In this document: positions 51,369 through 59,631 of the stretch, in pieces
How the letters are laid out: every line of letters starts with the position of its first letter
Position numbering within the stretch: position 1 is the stretch's first letter
Origin: Paenarthrobacter nitroguajacolicus
GTDB lineage: Bacteria > Actinomycetota > Actinomycetes > Actinomycetales > Micrococcaceae
Direction of reading: 5' to 3'
Assembly: GCF_029952445.1 (NCBI RefSeq)
Contig: NZ_JAQPPK010000009.1
Span: 62,001 to 126,000 of the forward strand
Length of the DNA stretch: 64,000 nucleotides
Translations under genes and position numbers: made by a program
Notes under the pieces: model-generated
Database searches by the model: none
What the model saw: the letters and a program-made list of their open reading frames with translations, nothing else
What the model was told of the DNA's origin: nothing

Positions 51369-52915
51369 TGCTTCGTTTCTCCGTTCAGGGCTTCACTGTT
51401 TCGGGCTTCACTGTTCCGCACTTCACTGGTTCGGCTTTCGCCCGCCTCTGGATTTGCCGACGGGAGGGCCAGCCGGACCTCGGTTCCATCGCTGCTGCTG
51501 TTGATGACCGCGGTTCCACCATGCCTCTTCATGCGTCCGATGATCGATTCCTTGACGCCCAGCCTGTCATCGGGGATAGCGTCGAGGGCGAAACCGGGAC
51601 CCCGGTCCTTGATAAAGATCTCCGTACTGCCATCAGCGCTCTCCAAATAAACCGAAACCGTCCCGCCGCCGTGCCGGGCAGCGTTCAGCATGGCCTCCCT
51701 GGCTGCCTGGACCAATGCCTCATGCCTGTCGGTCATGGTGGAATCACCAACTGTGACAACCTCCACTGCGTGGCCGTGTGCGTCCTCCACTTCGGCCGCA
51801 ACTGCCTTGATCCGTTCCGCCAGGAGGCCTGATTCCTTGGCGGGATCGCTGAAGAGCCAGGCCCTCAGTTCCCGCTCCTGGGCCCTTGCCAGCCGGACCA
51901 CGTCCTGTTCAGAGCCCGCCCGTCGCTGAATGAGCGCCAGGGTCTGGAGCACGGAATCGTGCAGATGGGCCGCGATCTCGGCACGCTCGGTCTCCCGGAC
52001 ACGGCCTGCCCGCTCGGTCTCAAGGTCTTTCCAGAACTTCAGTCCCCACGGCAGCAACACCAGGGCGACGCCGCCAAGGACCGCCACTGAGGCCAGCAGC
52101 GCCAGCCATGTCTGTTCCCACGACCCCGAACCGGACACCATGACCAGTACACCGGCCACCACCAGCGCCAGGCCCGCTGCCAGGCGCACCCATCCGCCGG
52201 CTTGATCGGCCTTGGTCTTGTCCACCAACCCGGCCCTGCGGGTTTCGTCCAGCTGCATCCACGCGATCGCCGCTCCACCAAGGATCGCCGCGGCAGGGAT
52301 GAGTGTCCCCAACGGCACATCCACACCGAATTGGCGCGCGATCAGTATCGCCGCTACCAAGAGCAGGGCCGCGCCCAGCAGGATCTCCTTGCCGTATTGG
52401 ATCTTCCGGAAGGAGAACCAGGACCCCAGTGCACGGCCATCCCACCAGGCATCGCCGGTGGCTGTACCGAAGCCCTGGGCCTGCGCGGCTTCAGTGCCGG
52501 TTCCGCTGACCCAGGTTCCGCTGGCCCCGGGTCCGCTTCCTACGGAGCCTGCCGCGGAGCCGCCAAGCGCCGCGGGCCCGGTTGTCACCGCCGGTGACGG
52601 TCCGGCGTCGAACGTTTGTTGCGGCCTCGCCATACCGACCCCGGTGGCGGGCACCGGCGGCAGGCTTACGGCAGGAGCAATGGGCGACGCCGGACGCCGG
52701 GCATTGCGCTTGGCGTTCTCATCCGCCGTGGGAACCATGGTCCACAGCCACGCGTAGAAGGCGACGCCGGCCCCACCGGCAAGGCAGGCCAGCACCATGC
52801 CTAGCCGCACGAACTTGACAGGCCACCCAAGGTGATCGGCGAGTCCGCTGCAAACGCCCGCAATCATGCGGTCGCTGCTGCGGACCAGCGGGGGGCGTTC
52901 AACGACGGTTGTCAT
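51365..52915 (-). CDS. PspC-domain sensor histidine kinase
   Basis: Membrane kinase of 516 residues. An N-terminal PspC domain (residues 13-62; DRMIAGVCSGLADHLG) with a helix pair is followed by an Ala/Gly/Pro-rich linker (80-150), four further hydrophobic segments (175-290), the HisKA_3 box with His319 (AAHLHDSVLQTL) and a HATPase domain (Asn411, DRGPGFALDA, GVKESIIGRM). The ATG at 52915 begins MTTVVERPPLVR. The C-terminus carries RNSEA repeats. With the divergent PspC/LiaF-like protein it fits EsrISR/LiaFSR-type envelope-stress systems; the stimulus is inferred. Confidence 0.9.
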   Translation of the reverse strand: MTTVVERPPLVRSSDRMIAGVCSGLADHLGWPVKFVRLGMVLACLAGGAGVAFYAWLWTMVPTADENAKRNARRPASPIAPAVSLPPVPATGVGMARPQQTFDAGPSPAVTTGPAALGGSAAGSVGSGPGASGTWVSGTGTEAAQAQGFGTATGDAWWDGRALGSWFSFRKIQYGKEILLGAALLLVAAILIARQFGVDVPLGTLIPAAAILGGAAIAWMQLDETRRAGLVDKTKADQAGGWVRLAAGLALVVAGVLVMVSGSGSWEQTWLALLASVAVLGGVALVLLPWGLKFWKDLETERAGRVRETERAEIAAHLHDSVLQTLALIQRRAGSEQDVVRLARAQERELRAWLFSDPAKESGLLAERIKAVAAEVEDAHGHAVEVVTVGDSTMTDRHEALVQAAREAMLNAARHGGGTVSVYLESADGSTEIFIKDRGPGFALDAIPDDRLGVKESIIGRMKRHGGTAVINSSSDGTEVRLALPSANPEAGESRTSEVRNSEARNSEALNGETKQ

Positions 52916-53040
52916 GTACCAATCCAAGCACGGATCAGGGTTCCCCGAGCCGGAATCCGGCACGGTCAGGGGCTCACTCAGGGATCATTCAGGGTATCCC
53001 CCAGTAGAGGGCAACCGGGCCTGGGCGGCAGGATCGAAGT
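52916..53040. promoter_or_regulatory. Divergent promoter with repeated TCAGGG boxes
   Basis: TCAGGG occurs at 52935-52940, 52966-52971, 52978-52983 and 52989-52994. The last three are 12 and 11 bases apart, about one helical turn, the spacing expected for tandem binding by a dimeric LuxR-type regulator. They lie between the kinase and the PspC operon and could be the autoregulatory operator. Confidence 0.5.
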
Positions 53041-54585
53041 ATGAACGCGAACAGCATGAACCCAGAGGAACCCGGAACGCCTGGCCCCGCCGGGACGTCC
53101 GGCTCCAGCGCCGCGAACGGCGCTTCCACCGGCGCCGCCGGATCACCTTCCGGGGCTTCGGACCAGCCCTCTGCCGGGGCATCGGCCGGCACTGGTCCTG
53201 CAGCGGGCGGTTATTCGCCCACGGGCGGCGCTCCCACGGCCTCCCAGCAAAACTTCTTCGACTGGATCCGGAACCAAGGCATCCGCCGCGGACCTGACCG
53301 CTGGATCGGCGGGGTATCCAGTGGCGTGGCCCACCGGTTCGGCATCGATCCGTTGATCGTCCGCGGCATCTTCATTGTGCTTGCGCTCTTCGCCGGCGTC
53401 GGGGTCCTGCTGTACGGCATCGCCTGGGCACTCCTGCCGGAGCCTGATGGCCGCATCCATGTCCAGGAGGCAGCGGCGGGCCGCTGGTCCGGAGGCATGA
53501 CGGGAGCGTTGATCACCACCATCATCGGCCTTCCGAGCCTGGGCCGCGGATTCTGGGGATGGGGTTGGAACGGGCTTCCGGGCGTGTTCTGGACGCTGTT
53601 CTGGATGGGAGGCGTCTTCTACCTCATCTACTTCCTGGTCCAACGGAACAAGGCCTCGAAAGCGGCACCGCCCATGGGCCCGCAAAACTACGCAGCAGCA
53701 CCGACCGCGGCCGCACCCGTGTCCTACCCGGGCACTCCGACCACAGGTACCAACACCGGTGTTCCTGTCTACGGTGCAAGCACGGCTTCGGGTACCGCAG
53801 GAGCTTCGGGCACCCGGAGCGGGACCTACGGCCCGGGCGGATATGGCTCCGGGCCCGTCCCTCCTGCAGGGCCGGTGCCACCTGCAGGGCCTCGTCCCCC
53901 GTACGGCCCCACTCCCCCGCAGGGCTGGCAGCCCAAGCCTGCCGCCCCGAAGCGGAAGGGACCCGGCGCCGCTATCGTCGCAGTGTCAGCGGGTGCAGCC
54001 CTGCTCACCGGCGGCACGTTGAAGGCGCTCGACGCCGGCCACGTCATTGATCTTGGCGGCTCCGCGAACGCTGTGGTCTGGGCAACGGGCGCCGCGGTTC
54101 TGGGCCTCGGCATTTTGATTGCGGGGCTCCGTGGACGAACGTCCGGATTCCTGGGCTTCCTGGCTGTTGCTGCCTTGATCATCGGAGGAATCTTCAACGT
54201 GGTTCCCAGGAACGGGGATCGTTTCACCTTCCACGATGTGAACTGGGCGCCAACCAGCCTGGAGCAGGCACGGCAAGGCATCGACGTCACCGGAGCAAAG
54301 GGAACCCTGGACCTTAGCGACGTCGCCGTGACGCCGCCGCTGATCTCCGAAGTCCTGGTGCCAGTGGACGCCACCGCCAGCAACGTGACAGTCATTATCC
54401 CCGACAACGTTCCCGTGGAGGTCAGGGCGGACATGACCTTCGGCAACCTGAACGAACGCGGAGCAGACCGCGGAGGCCGCCTTCAGGACGATCGGACGCT
54501 CTACAACACGGGGAAGCCAGGGGCCAACCTCGTGGTGCAAATCGACGGCACGTTCAGCAACGTGACCATCAAGGAAGGAAACTGA
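53041..54585 (+). CDS. PspC/LiaF-like membrane protein
   Basis: Protein of 514 residues. A Ser/Gly/Pro-rich leader (1-70) precedes a PspC domain (76-136; RRGPDRWIGGVSSGVAHRFG), two further hydrophobic segments, a Pro/Gly linker (about 215-310), three helices and an extracytoplasmic-type beta-rich C-terminus (about 425-512; VPVDATASNVTVIIPDNVPV) similar to the adhesin-like domain of LiaF. In LiaFSR and EsrISR systems this protein inhibits the kinase until the envelope is damaged. It is followed after one base by a small membrane protein, with AAGGAAGGAA as ribosome-binding site. Confidence 0.85.
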   Translation: MNANSMNPEEPGTPGPAGTSGSSAANGASTGAAGSPSGASDQPSAGASAGTGPAAGGYSPTGGAPTASQQNFFDWIRNQGIRRGPDRWIGGVSSGVAHRFGIDPLIVRGIFIVLALFAGVGVLLYGIAWALLPEPDGRIHVQEAAAGRWSGGMTGALITTIIGLPSLGRGFWGWGWNGLPGVFWTLFWMGGVFYLIYFLVQRNKASKAAPPMGPQNYAAAPTAAAPVSYPGTPTTGTNTGVPVYGASTASGTAGASGTRSGTYGPGGYGSGPVPPAGPVPPAGPRPPYGPTPPQGWQPKPAAPKRKGPGAAIVAVSAGAALLTGGTLKALDAGHVIDLGGSANAVVWATGAAVLGLGILIAGLRGRTSGFLGFLAVAALIIGGIFNVVPRNGDRFTFHDVNWAPTSLEQARQGIDVTGAKGTLDLSDVAVTPPLISEVLVPVDATASNVTVIIPDNVPVEVRADMTFGNLNERGADRGGRLQDDRTLYNTGKPGANLVVQIDGTFSNVTIKEGN

Positions 54586-54586
54586 C

Positions 54587-54976
54587 ATGAGCACGAACGA
54601 ACCAGGCAAGACACCCGGTTCCCAACCCGCCGGATCCCAACCCGCCGAGTCCCGACCCGCTGAGTCCCGACCCACCGAGGCGCTGCCCAAGCCCGTCCTC
54701 CAGCAGATCCCGCTCACGCCGCCGTTGGAGCCCAGCTTCCGGGTGGAGCACGAGGAGGAGGACGAACCGCGGCAAGCACGGATCGGAACCGTTGTATGGG
54801 GATTGATCGTGGTTGCCTTGGCTGCCCTGATCATCATCTCCACCCTCGGCTGGGTCACCCTGAACGGCACGTACGTGCTGATCGGCCTGATGATCGGAGC
54901 CGGCGCCGCGTTGGTGGTTGGTGGACTCCTCTCAGCCCGCAGGGGTTCGGCGAAATCAAAGAACTCCACTCGTTGA
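54587..54976 (+). CDS. Small two-helix membrane protein of the PspC operon
   Basis: Protein of 129 residues without a recognised family. The N-terminus contains four 5-residue repeats of the type SQPA(G/E) and SRP(A/T)E, encoded by 15-base tandem repeats, then an acidic stretch (EHEEEDEP) and two hydrophobic segments (about 69-88 and 94-115). Position one base after the PspC/LiaF-like gene suggests a role in the same envelope module. Confidence 0.75.
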   Translation: MSTNEPGKTPGSQPAGSQPAESRPAESRPTEALPKPVLQQIPLTPPLEPSFRVEHEEEDEPRQARIGTVVWGLIVVALAALIIISTLGWVTLNGTYVLIGLMIGAGAALVVGGLLSARRGSAKSKNSTR

Positions 54977-55025
54977 CCAGACAAATCCACGTGACAAAGC
55001 AACCACAACAGGGAAGTGTGTAGCC

Positions 55026-55274
55026 ATGGACAAGTTCTTCAGCATCGTCAGGGGCCTCGGCCTGAAGCGCGGCCCACAACGCTGGCTGGGAGGCATCTGC
55101 GGGGGCATCGCTGCGAAACTCAGGGTGGACGTTGCCTACGTCAGGGTGGCTTTCCTGCTTTTTTGCCTGCTTCCCGGGCCAGCAGCGTTGGTGTACATCC
55201 TCGGATGGCTCATCCTGCCGGACCAGAACAACAAAATCGCCCTCGAATCCTTCATCAGCCAACGGTCCCGGTAA
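55026..55274 (+). CDS. Small PspC-domain protein
   Basis: Protein of 82 residues consisting almost only of a PspC domain (16-68; RGPQRWLGGICGGIAAKLRV) with one membrane hairpin. The ATG at 55026 gives a PspC-only product; a longer in-frame extension upstream would overlap the preceding gene. It is the third PspC protein of this locus and closes the operon before a terminator. Confidence 0.85.
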   Translation: MDKFFSIVRGLGLKRGPQRWLGGICGGIAAKLRVDVAYVRVAFLLFCLLPGPAALVYILGWLILPDQNNKIALESFISQRSR

Positions 55275-55298
55275 CCCGGCGGGACCTGGTAACCGGTT

Positions 55299-55330
55299 CC
55301 GGTAACCAGCAGGACCGGTGACCAGCAGGA
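55299..55330. repeat. 16-base direct tandem repeat
   Basis: CCGGTAACCAGCAGGA (55299-55314) is followed directly by a copy with one change (55315-55330). It lies between the last PspC gene and its terminator. Confidence 0.8.
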
Positions 55331-55347
55331 ACAGGTCACGGCAAACG

Positions 55348-55378
55348 AAAGCGCTCCGCCCATCGGCGGGGCGCTTTT
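55348..55378 (+). terminator. Terminator of the PspC operon
   Basis: A 13-bp stem with one wobble (55348-55360 with 55365-55377) and a 4-base loop ends in TTTT. Confidence 0.85.
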
Positions 55379-55432
55379 CGCTGATTTCGCCCATATTTCC
55401 ACTACCGCACAGCCGGGTTGAAAAGTAACCGT

Positions 55433-55463
55433 TTGTGTCGCACCCCACATGCCCGTCTACAAT
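55433..55463 (+). promoter_or_regulatory. pfkA promoter
   Basis: TACAAT at 55458-55463 is a near-consensus -10 box; TTGTGT at 55433-55438 is a partial -35 with a 19-base spacer. Transcription would begin about 50 bases before pfkA. Confidence 0.45.
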
Positions 55464-55522
55464 CATGGGGAGCTCAGCGTGGCGCTCTTGCACGTATTCC
55501 TCCAAGCCATGAGTGAGCAAAC

Positions 55523-56548
55523 ATGAAAATTGGCATTCTTACCAGCGGCGGCGACTGCCCCGGACTCAACGCAGTGATCCGGGGAGCGGTCCTCAAAGGC
55601 ATCGCCATCCACGGCCAGGAGTTCGTGGGTTTCCGTGACGGCTGGCGGGGAGTGGTTGAGGGCGATGTCATCGATATCCCCCGCACAATGGTCCGCGGCA
55701 TCGCCAAGCAGGGCGGAACCATCCTTGGTACGTCCCGCACCAATCCGTTCGAAAACGGCGGTGGCCCGGACGTCATCAAAGCCCACATGGAACGCCTGGG
55801 CATCGACGCGATCATCGCGATCGGTGGCGAGGGAACCTTGGCCGCAGCGAAGCGCCTCACCGATGCAGGCCTGAAAATCGTCGGTGTCCCCAAGACCGTT
55901 GACAACGACCTCGACGCCACCGACTACACCTTCGGCTTTGACACGGCCGTCCAGATCGCCACTGAGGCCATCGACCGGCTCCGCACCACCGGCGAGTCGC
56001 ACCACCGTTGCATGATCGCCGAGGTCATGGGGCGCCACGTCGGCTGGATTGCCCTCCATGCAGGTATGGCGGCCGGCGCCCACGCCATCCTGATTCCGGA
56101 GCAGAAGGCAAGCATCGAGCAGATCACTGAGTGGGTCCAGGAAGCCCACGACCGTGGCCGCGCCCCGCTGGTGGTTGTTGCCGAAGGTTTTGTCCCGGAC
56201 CACATGGAATCGCCGCACTCCGAACGCGGCCTGGATACTTTCGGCCGGCCCCGCCTGGGTGGCATCGCCGACCAACTGGCCCCCGAGATCGAGGCCCGCA
56301 CCGGCATTGAAACCCGTGCCACGATTCTGGGGCACATCCAGCGCGGCGGCGTCCCCACTGCCTATGACCGCGTCCTGGCTACCCGCCTTGGCATGGCTGC
56401 CATCGATTCGGTGGTGGAAGGACGTTGGGGCACCATGGTGGCCCTCAAGGGCACGGATATCTCGCACGTAGGCTTTGAAGAAGCCCTGGGCAAGCTCAAG
56501 ACCGTGCCGCAACACCGCTACGACGAAGCGTCGGTGCTTTTCGGCTAG
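55523..56548 (+). CDS. pfkA: 6-phosphofructokinase, actinobacterial ATP type
   Basis: Phosphorylates fructose 6-phosphate in glycolysis, 341 residues. GGEGT (101-105) has Gly where pyrophosphate-dependent enzymes have Asp, so ATP use is expected; PKTVDNDL (123-130) places it in the mixed group III of phosphofructokinases with the Streptomyces enzymes. The catalytic Asp lies in VDND and the substrate-site MGRHVGW block is intact. Monocistronic or co-transcribed with the GNAT gene 17 bases downstream. Confidence 0.96.
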   Translation: MKIGILTSGGDCPGLNAVIRGAVLKGIAIHGQEFVGFRDGWRGVVEGDVIDIPRTMVRGIAKQGGTILGTSRTNPFENGGGPDVIKAHMERLGIDAIIAIGGEGTLAAAKRLTDAGLKIVGVPKTVDNDLDATDYTFGFDTAVQIATEAIDRLRTTGESHHRCMIAEVMGRHVGWIALHAGMAAGAHAILIPEQKASIEQITEWVQEAHDRGRAPLVVVAEGFVPDHMESPHSERGLDTFGRPRLGGIADQLAPEIEARTGIETRATILGHIQRGGVPTAYDRVLATRLGMAAIDSVVEGRWGTMVALKGTDISHVGFEEALGKLKTVPQHRYDEASVLFG

Positions 56549-56565
56549 TCGACTAGGCTAAAACC

Positions 56566-57315
56566 ATGACTCTCGAGCCCACGTCCGCTGCCATCATCCA
56601 GCTGGCGTGGGCTCGTCATTTGGGGCTCGACGACGACGCTTTCGCCGGCGCTGCTGCAACGCTCGCCGCTGCGGGGGCTGACCCGGGCGACCCCGGCACC
56701 AGGATTACCCGCGTTGATGACTCAGCCCGGGCACTGGTGTTCCTGCGGTTGTTCGGCGTCTCGGCCCTGATAGGCCCGCAATGGGCGCTGGACGCAGCCG
56801 CAGCGATTCCCGATACCGAATTGGCCCAGCACGTCACGCTGCTCACGCTCACCCGTTCGCATGGCGGGCACGGACTCGGATCGTCGGCCCTGTTCTTTGC
56901 CGATGACCTGCCGCTGCAGCAACCGTCCGAGGACCTAACCGTTTCGCACGGCAACCCCGAGGCCATCAGCCTGGAAGGGCTCTGCCCTCCGGATGACGTG
57001 AATGAAGTAGGGCTTCAAAGCCTGGAGCACCGTTTCACCATCATGCATCCCGAAGAGGAACTGCCCACTCCCGTGGCCTGTGGCGCGTATTCCGAGTGGG
57101 AAGGCATCCTGGCCAACATGGGAGTCCTGGTGGCTCCCCCGTGGCGCAGGCGCGGGATCGGAAGGTTGGCCGCGTCCATCGCCGCCCACGAAGCCCTTGC
57201 CGCCGGACTGACCCTTCAGTGGAAAGCCGACGTCAGCAACACAGGAGCACTCGCGATGGCCCGCAGCCTTGGCTTTGCCACTGGCGGGCTCCACGCGAGC
57301 GTCCTCTTGGGCTGA
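56566..57315 (+). CDS. GNAT-family N-acetyltransferase
   Basis: Protein of 249 residues. The C-terminal half has the acetyl-CoA motif (VAPPWRRRGIGRLAASIAAH) and a late NTGALAMARSLGF strand-helix; the N-terminal half is divergent and Ala-rich. The start at 56566 lies 17 bases after pfkA, so it may be co-transcribed. Substrate unknown. Confidence 0.82.
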   Translation: MTLEPTSAAIIQLAWARHLGLDDDAFAGAAATLAAAGADPGDPGTRITRVDDSARALVFLRLFGVSALIGPQWALDAAAAIPDTELAQHVTLLTLTRSHGGHGLGSSALFFADDLPLQQPSEDLTVSHGNPEAISLEGLCPPDDVNEVGLQSLEHRFTIMHPEEELPTPVACGAYSEWEGILANMGVLVAPPWRRRGIGRLAASIAAHEALAAGLTLQWKADVSNTGALAMARSLGFATGGLHASVLLG

Positions 57316-57326
57316 CACCCCTGCGG

Positions 57327-57385
57327 GTTTTTGTACAGCTAACGGGCTTTAGAAGGTCTCTTAAGGGCGTTAGCTGTACAAAAAC
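57327..57385. repeat. Long palindromic intergenic element
   Basis: An 18-bp perfect inverted repeat (57327-57344 with 57368-57385) encloses a 23-base centre. It lies between convergent genes. The arms carry T5 and A5 ends, so some terminator activity is possible, but the layout matches the longer palindrome at 42315-42381 more than an ordinary terminator. Confidence 0.75.
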
Positions 57386-57392
57386 TCCATCG

Positions 57393-58910
57393 CTAGCGCT
57401 GAACCTCCGCGGTAGCTTCTTCGGCTTGGGCCGGCTTTCCGCCCCAACCGGAGACGACCTTCGGCTTACCGAAGAACAAGGCGACGACGGCGCCCAGCAG
57501 GATCGCAAAGGCGGGCAGCAGGATGGACTGGCTCATCGCCGTCGAGAATCCCGCGTGCAGGAACTCCGGCAAGGTGCCGCCCATTGAGGCCTCGCCGACG
57601 GGCGCTCCGGCCGGTGCTGCCGGAAGTTCAGCCGCCAACCGCGACTGGATCAAGGCAGCAATGGCAGCCGAACCCAGCACGGCGCCGATCTGGCGCGTGG
57701 TGTTGAAGACGCCGGATCCGGCACCTGCCTGGCGCGGTTCAAGGTTGCGGGTGGTGGCGTTGGACACCGGCCCCCAAATGAAGGCGTTGGCTACACCCTG
57801 CAAGGCGCTGGGCAGCAGGAACATCCAGATGGGCGTTTCCGGCCCCAGCAAGGAAGCGGTCCAGAACAGGGCCCCGGAGAGGCACACCAGGCCGAAGGCC
57901 GCGAACCAGCGGGGGTTGGCGCGGTCAATCAACTTACCCACGAAGGGTGCCAACGCGCCGGAAATAACGGCCATGGGAATCATGAGCAGCGCCGACTGGG
58001 TGGGCGTCAGGCCGCGCACCGTCTGATAGTAGAAGATGGTGGGCAAGGGAAATGCGGTCACGGTGAAGCCCACGGCCATGATGGTGGCGTTGCCCAAGGA
58101 GAAGTTCCGCTCCTTGAACAGACCAAGGGGAAGCAGGGGTTCTCCGCCGCGACGCTCAAGGATCCACTGCCAGAGGACAAAGAGCACCAGGACTGCGAGG
58201 CCCGTGATGATGAGTCCCCACACCGAGATGAACCCGGAGACGGTTCCCCACTTGTAGGTCTGGCCTTCCTGGATTCCGAAGACCAGGAGGAACATCCCGA
58301 CGGCGGAGAGCAGCACGCCCAGGATGTCGAACGAGTGGCTGTGCGTGCTCAGCTTGGGGACGAAGCGGGTCACCAGGATGAAAGCGACGAGCCCGATCGG
58401 GACGTTGACGAAGAAGATCCACTCCCAGCCGAGGCTGTCCACCAGGACGCCACCCAGGATCGGGCCCACCAGCACGGCCATGCCTGCTGTGGCTCCCCAC
58501 AAGCCCATGGCCGCGCCGCGGCGATCAGGTGGGAAGATGCGCGTGATCACGGCCATCGTTTGGGGAGTCATCATGGCTGCGCCCAGTCCTTGGACAGCCC
58601 GGGCGGCAATCAGCATGGTCACATCGCCGGACAGGCCGCACCACAGGGAGGCCAACGTGAAGACGACCAGGCCGATGAGGTACAGGTTCTTGGGACCGAA
58701 ACGGTCACCCAGCCTGCCGGTAATAAGGAGGGGTACTGCGTAGGCCAGCAAGTAGGCGCTGGTGACCCAGATGACGGCGTTGATGTCCGTGTTGAGGCCC
58801 TCCATGATCCGCGGATTCGCGACCGACACAATGGTGGTGTCGATAAGGATCATGAAGAAGCCAACCACGAGTGACCACAGCGCGGGCCACGGCTTAGCTA
58901 TGTTTTCCAA
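57393..58910 (-). CDS. MFS drug exporter, DHA2 (EmrB/QacA) family
   Basis: Proton-coupled exporter of about 505 residues with roughly 14 hydrophobic segments. Motif A (GRLGDRFGPKNLYL), motif B (ARAVQGLGAA) and motif C (GPILGGVLVDSLGW) are intact; IDTTIVSVANPRI in helix 1 is typical of DHA2. The TTG at 58910 is chosen because AAAGGA lies 5 bases upstream; an ATG at 58961 would add 17 residues and overlap padR more deeply. It is co-transcribed with the PadR gene, which probably represses it in the absence of a toxic ligand. Confidence 0.9.
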   Translation of the reverse strand: MENIAKPWPALWSLVVGFFMILIDTTIVSVANPRIMEGLNTDINAVIWVTSAYLLAYAVPLLITGRLGDRFGPKNLYLIGLVVFTLASLWCGLSGDVTMLIAARAVQGLGAAMMTPQTMAVITRIFPPDRRGAAMGLWGATAGMAVLVGPILGGVLVDSLGWEWIFFVNVPIGLVAFILVTRFVPKLSTHSHSFDILGVLLSAVGMFLLVFGIQEGQTYKWGTVSGFISVWGLIITGLAVLVLFVLWQWILERRGGEPLLPLGLFKERNFSLGNATIMAVGFTVTAFPLPTIFYYQTVRGLTPTQSALLMIPMAVISGALAPFVGKLIDRANPRWFAAFGLVCLSGALFWTASLLGPETPIWMFLLPSALQGVANAFIWGPVSNATTRNLEPRQAGAGSGVFNTTRQIGAVLGSAAIAALIQSRLAAELPAAPAGAPVGEASMGGTLPEFLHAGFSTAMSQSILLPAFAILLGAVVALFFGKPKVVSGWGGKPAQAEEATAEVQR

Positions 58911-59523
58911 GGGATTCCTTTGGCTTGTTTGAAAGTTCGGTGGGAGCAGGGCGGGGTTCATCCCAGGGCAGCTGCCCGGTGCCCAACTCCTCGAGGAGAC
59001 CGCGGATCCACGCGATCTCGGTTCGAAGCATGGCCTGCTGATAGGTGATGTCGATCCAATACTTGCGGTCCAGCCCCTTGGCCGTCACAGCCTCCTGCGC
59101 CCGGACCAGGAAGTCGAGGTCGGCATTCAAGGCAACCACCCGGTCTGCCAGCAGGCCGGTCACCACATCAGCGGGAAGGTGGTGGGCCTCTGCGATGGCA
59201 TGCGGAAAGACCGGGTACTCGTTGACGGGTGTGGCCAGCATGGCTTGGAGACGGGCATCCAAAGCCGCATGGCCATCCTGGGTGATCCGGTAAGTGGTCC
59301 GCTCGGGACGGTTGCCTTCACGACCTGTCCCCGTCGACTCCACGAGTCCGTTTTCCTCAAGCCGCCCGACCGCGTGATAGAGCGTACCCGGACGGACCTT
59401 GACCAAGCGGTCCTCGTGACGGGCCATCAGCAACTGATACATCTCATAGGGGTGCATCGGCTGTTCGGCGAGAAGCGCAAGTGATGCAACGCCCAAAGGC
59501 GTCAGTTCAGCACTTTTGGCCAC
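58894..59523 (-). CDS. PadR-family transcriptional regulator
   Basis: Repressor of 209 residues. The winged helix (PLGVASLALLAEQPMHPYEM, then LVKVRPGTLYHAVGRLEENG and a wing with RTTYRITQDG) is followed by a C-terminal dimerisation coiled coil. The GTG at 59523 has GAGGAG 6 bases upstream. It precedes and overlaps the exporter gene. A palindrome just upstream of its start is the likely operator. Confidence 0.9.
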   Translation of the reverse strand: MAKSAELTPLGVASLALLAEQPMHPYEMYQLLMARHEDRLVKVRPGTLYHAVGRLEENGLVESTGTGREGNRPERTTYRITQDGHAALDARLQAMLATPVNEYPVFPHAIAEAHHLPADVVTGLLADRVVALNADLDFLVRAQEAVTAKGLDRKYWIDITYQQAMLRTEIAWIRGLLEELGTGQLPWDEPRPAPTELSNKPKESLGKHS

Positions 59524-59546
59524 GGCCCGCTCCTCACTTTGCTTGT

Positions 59547-59576
59547 TATTCCACGACAACTATTCCACGTGGAATA
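59547..59576. promoter_or_regulatory. PadR operator (palindrome plus half site)
   Basis: A perfect 16-base palindrome (TATTCCACGTGGAATA, 59561-59576) is preceded by a direct copy of its half site (TATTCCACG, 59547-59555), 14 bases away. The element ends about 24 bases before the padR start and should cover its promoter. Confidence 0.65.
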
Positions 59577-59587
59577 ATCGGGCGCAA

Positions 59588-59619
59588 GTAAACCCCGGCC
59601 GCATGCAGCCGGGGTTACT
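59588..59619 (-). terminator. Hairpin after the ankyrin gene
   Basis: A stem AGTAAMCCCCGGC-type with GCCGGGGTTACT (left arm from 59588, right arm 59608-59619) lies 13 bases past the ankyrin stop. The T tail is weak. Confidence 0.6.
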
Positions 59620-59631
59620 CGTCTGTTTGAG

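Noticed and set aside
54918..55025. N-terminal extension of the small PspC protein.
   Set aside because: It overlaps the preceding gene and lacks a ribosome-binding site; the PspC-only product from 55026 fits the family.
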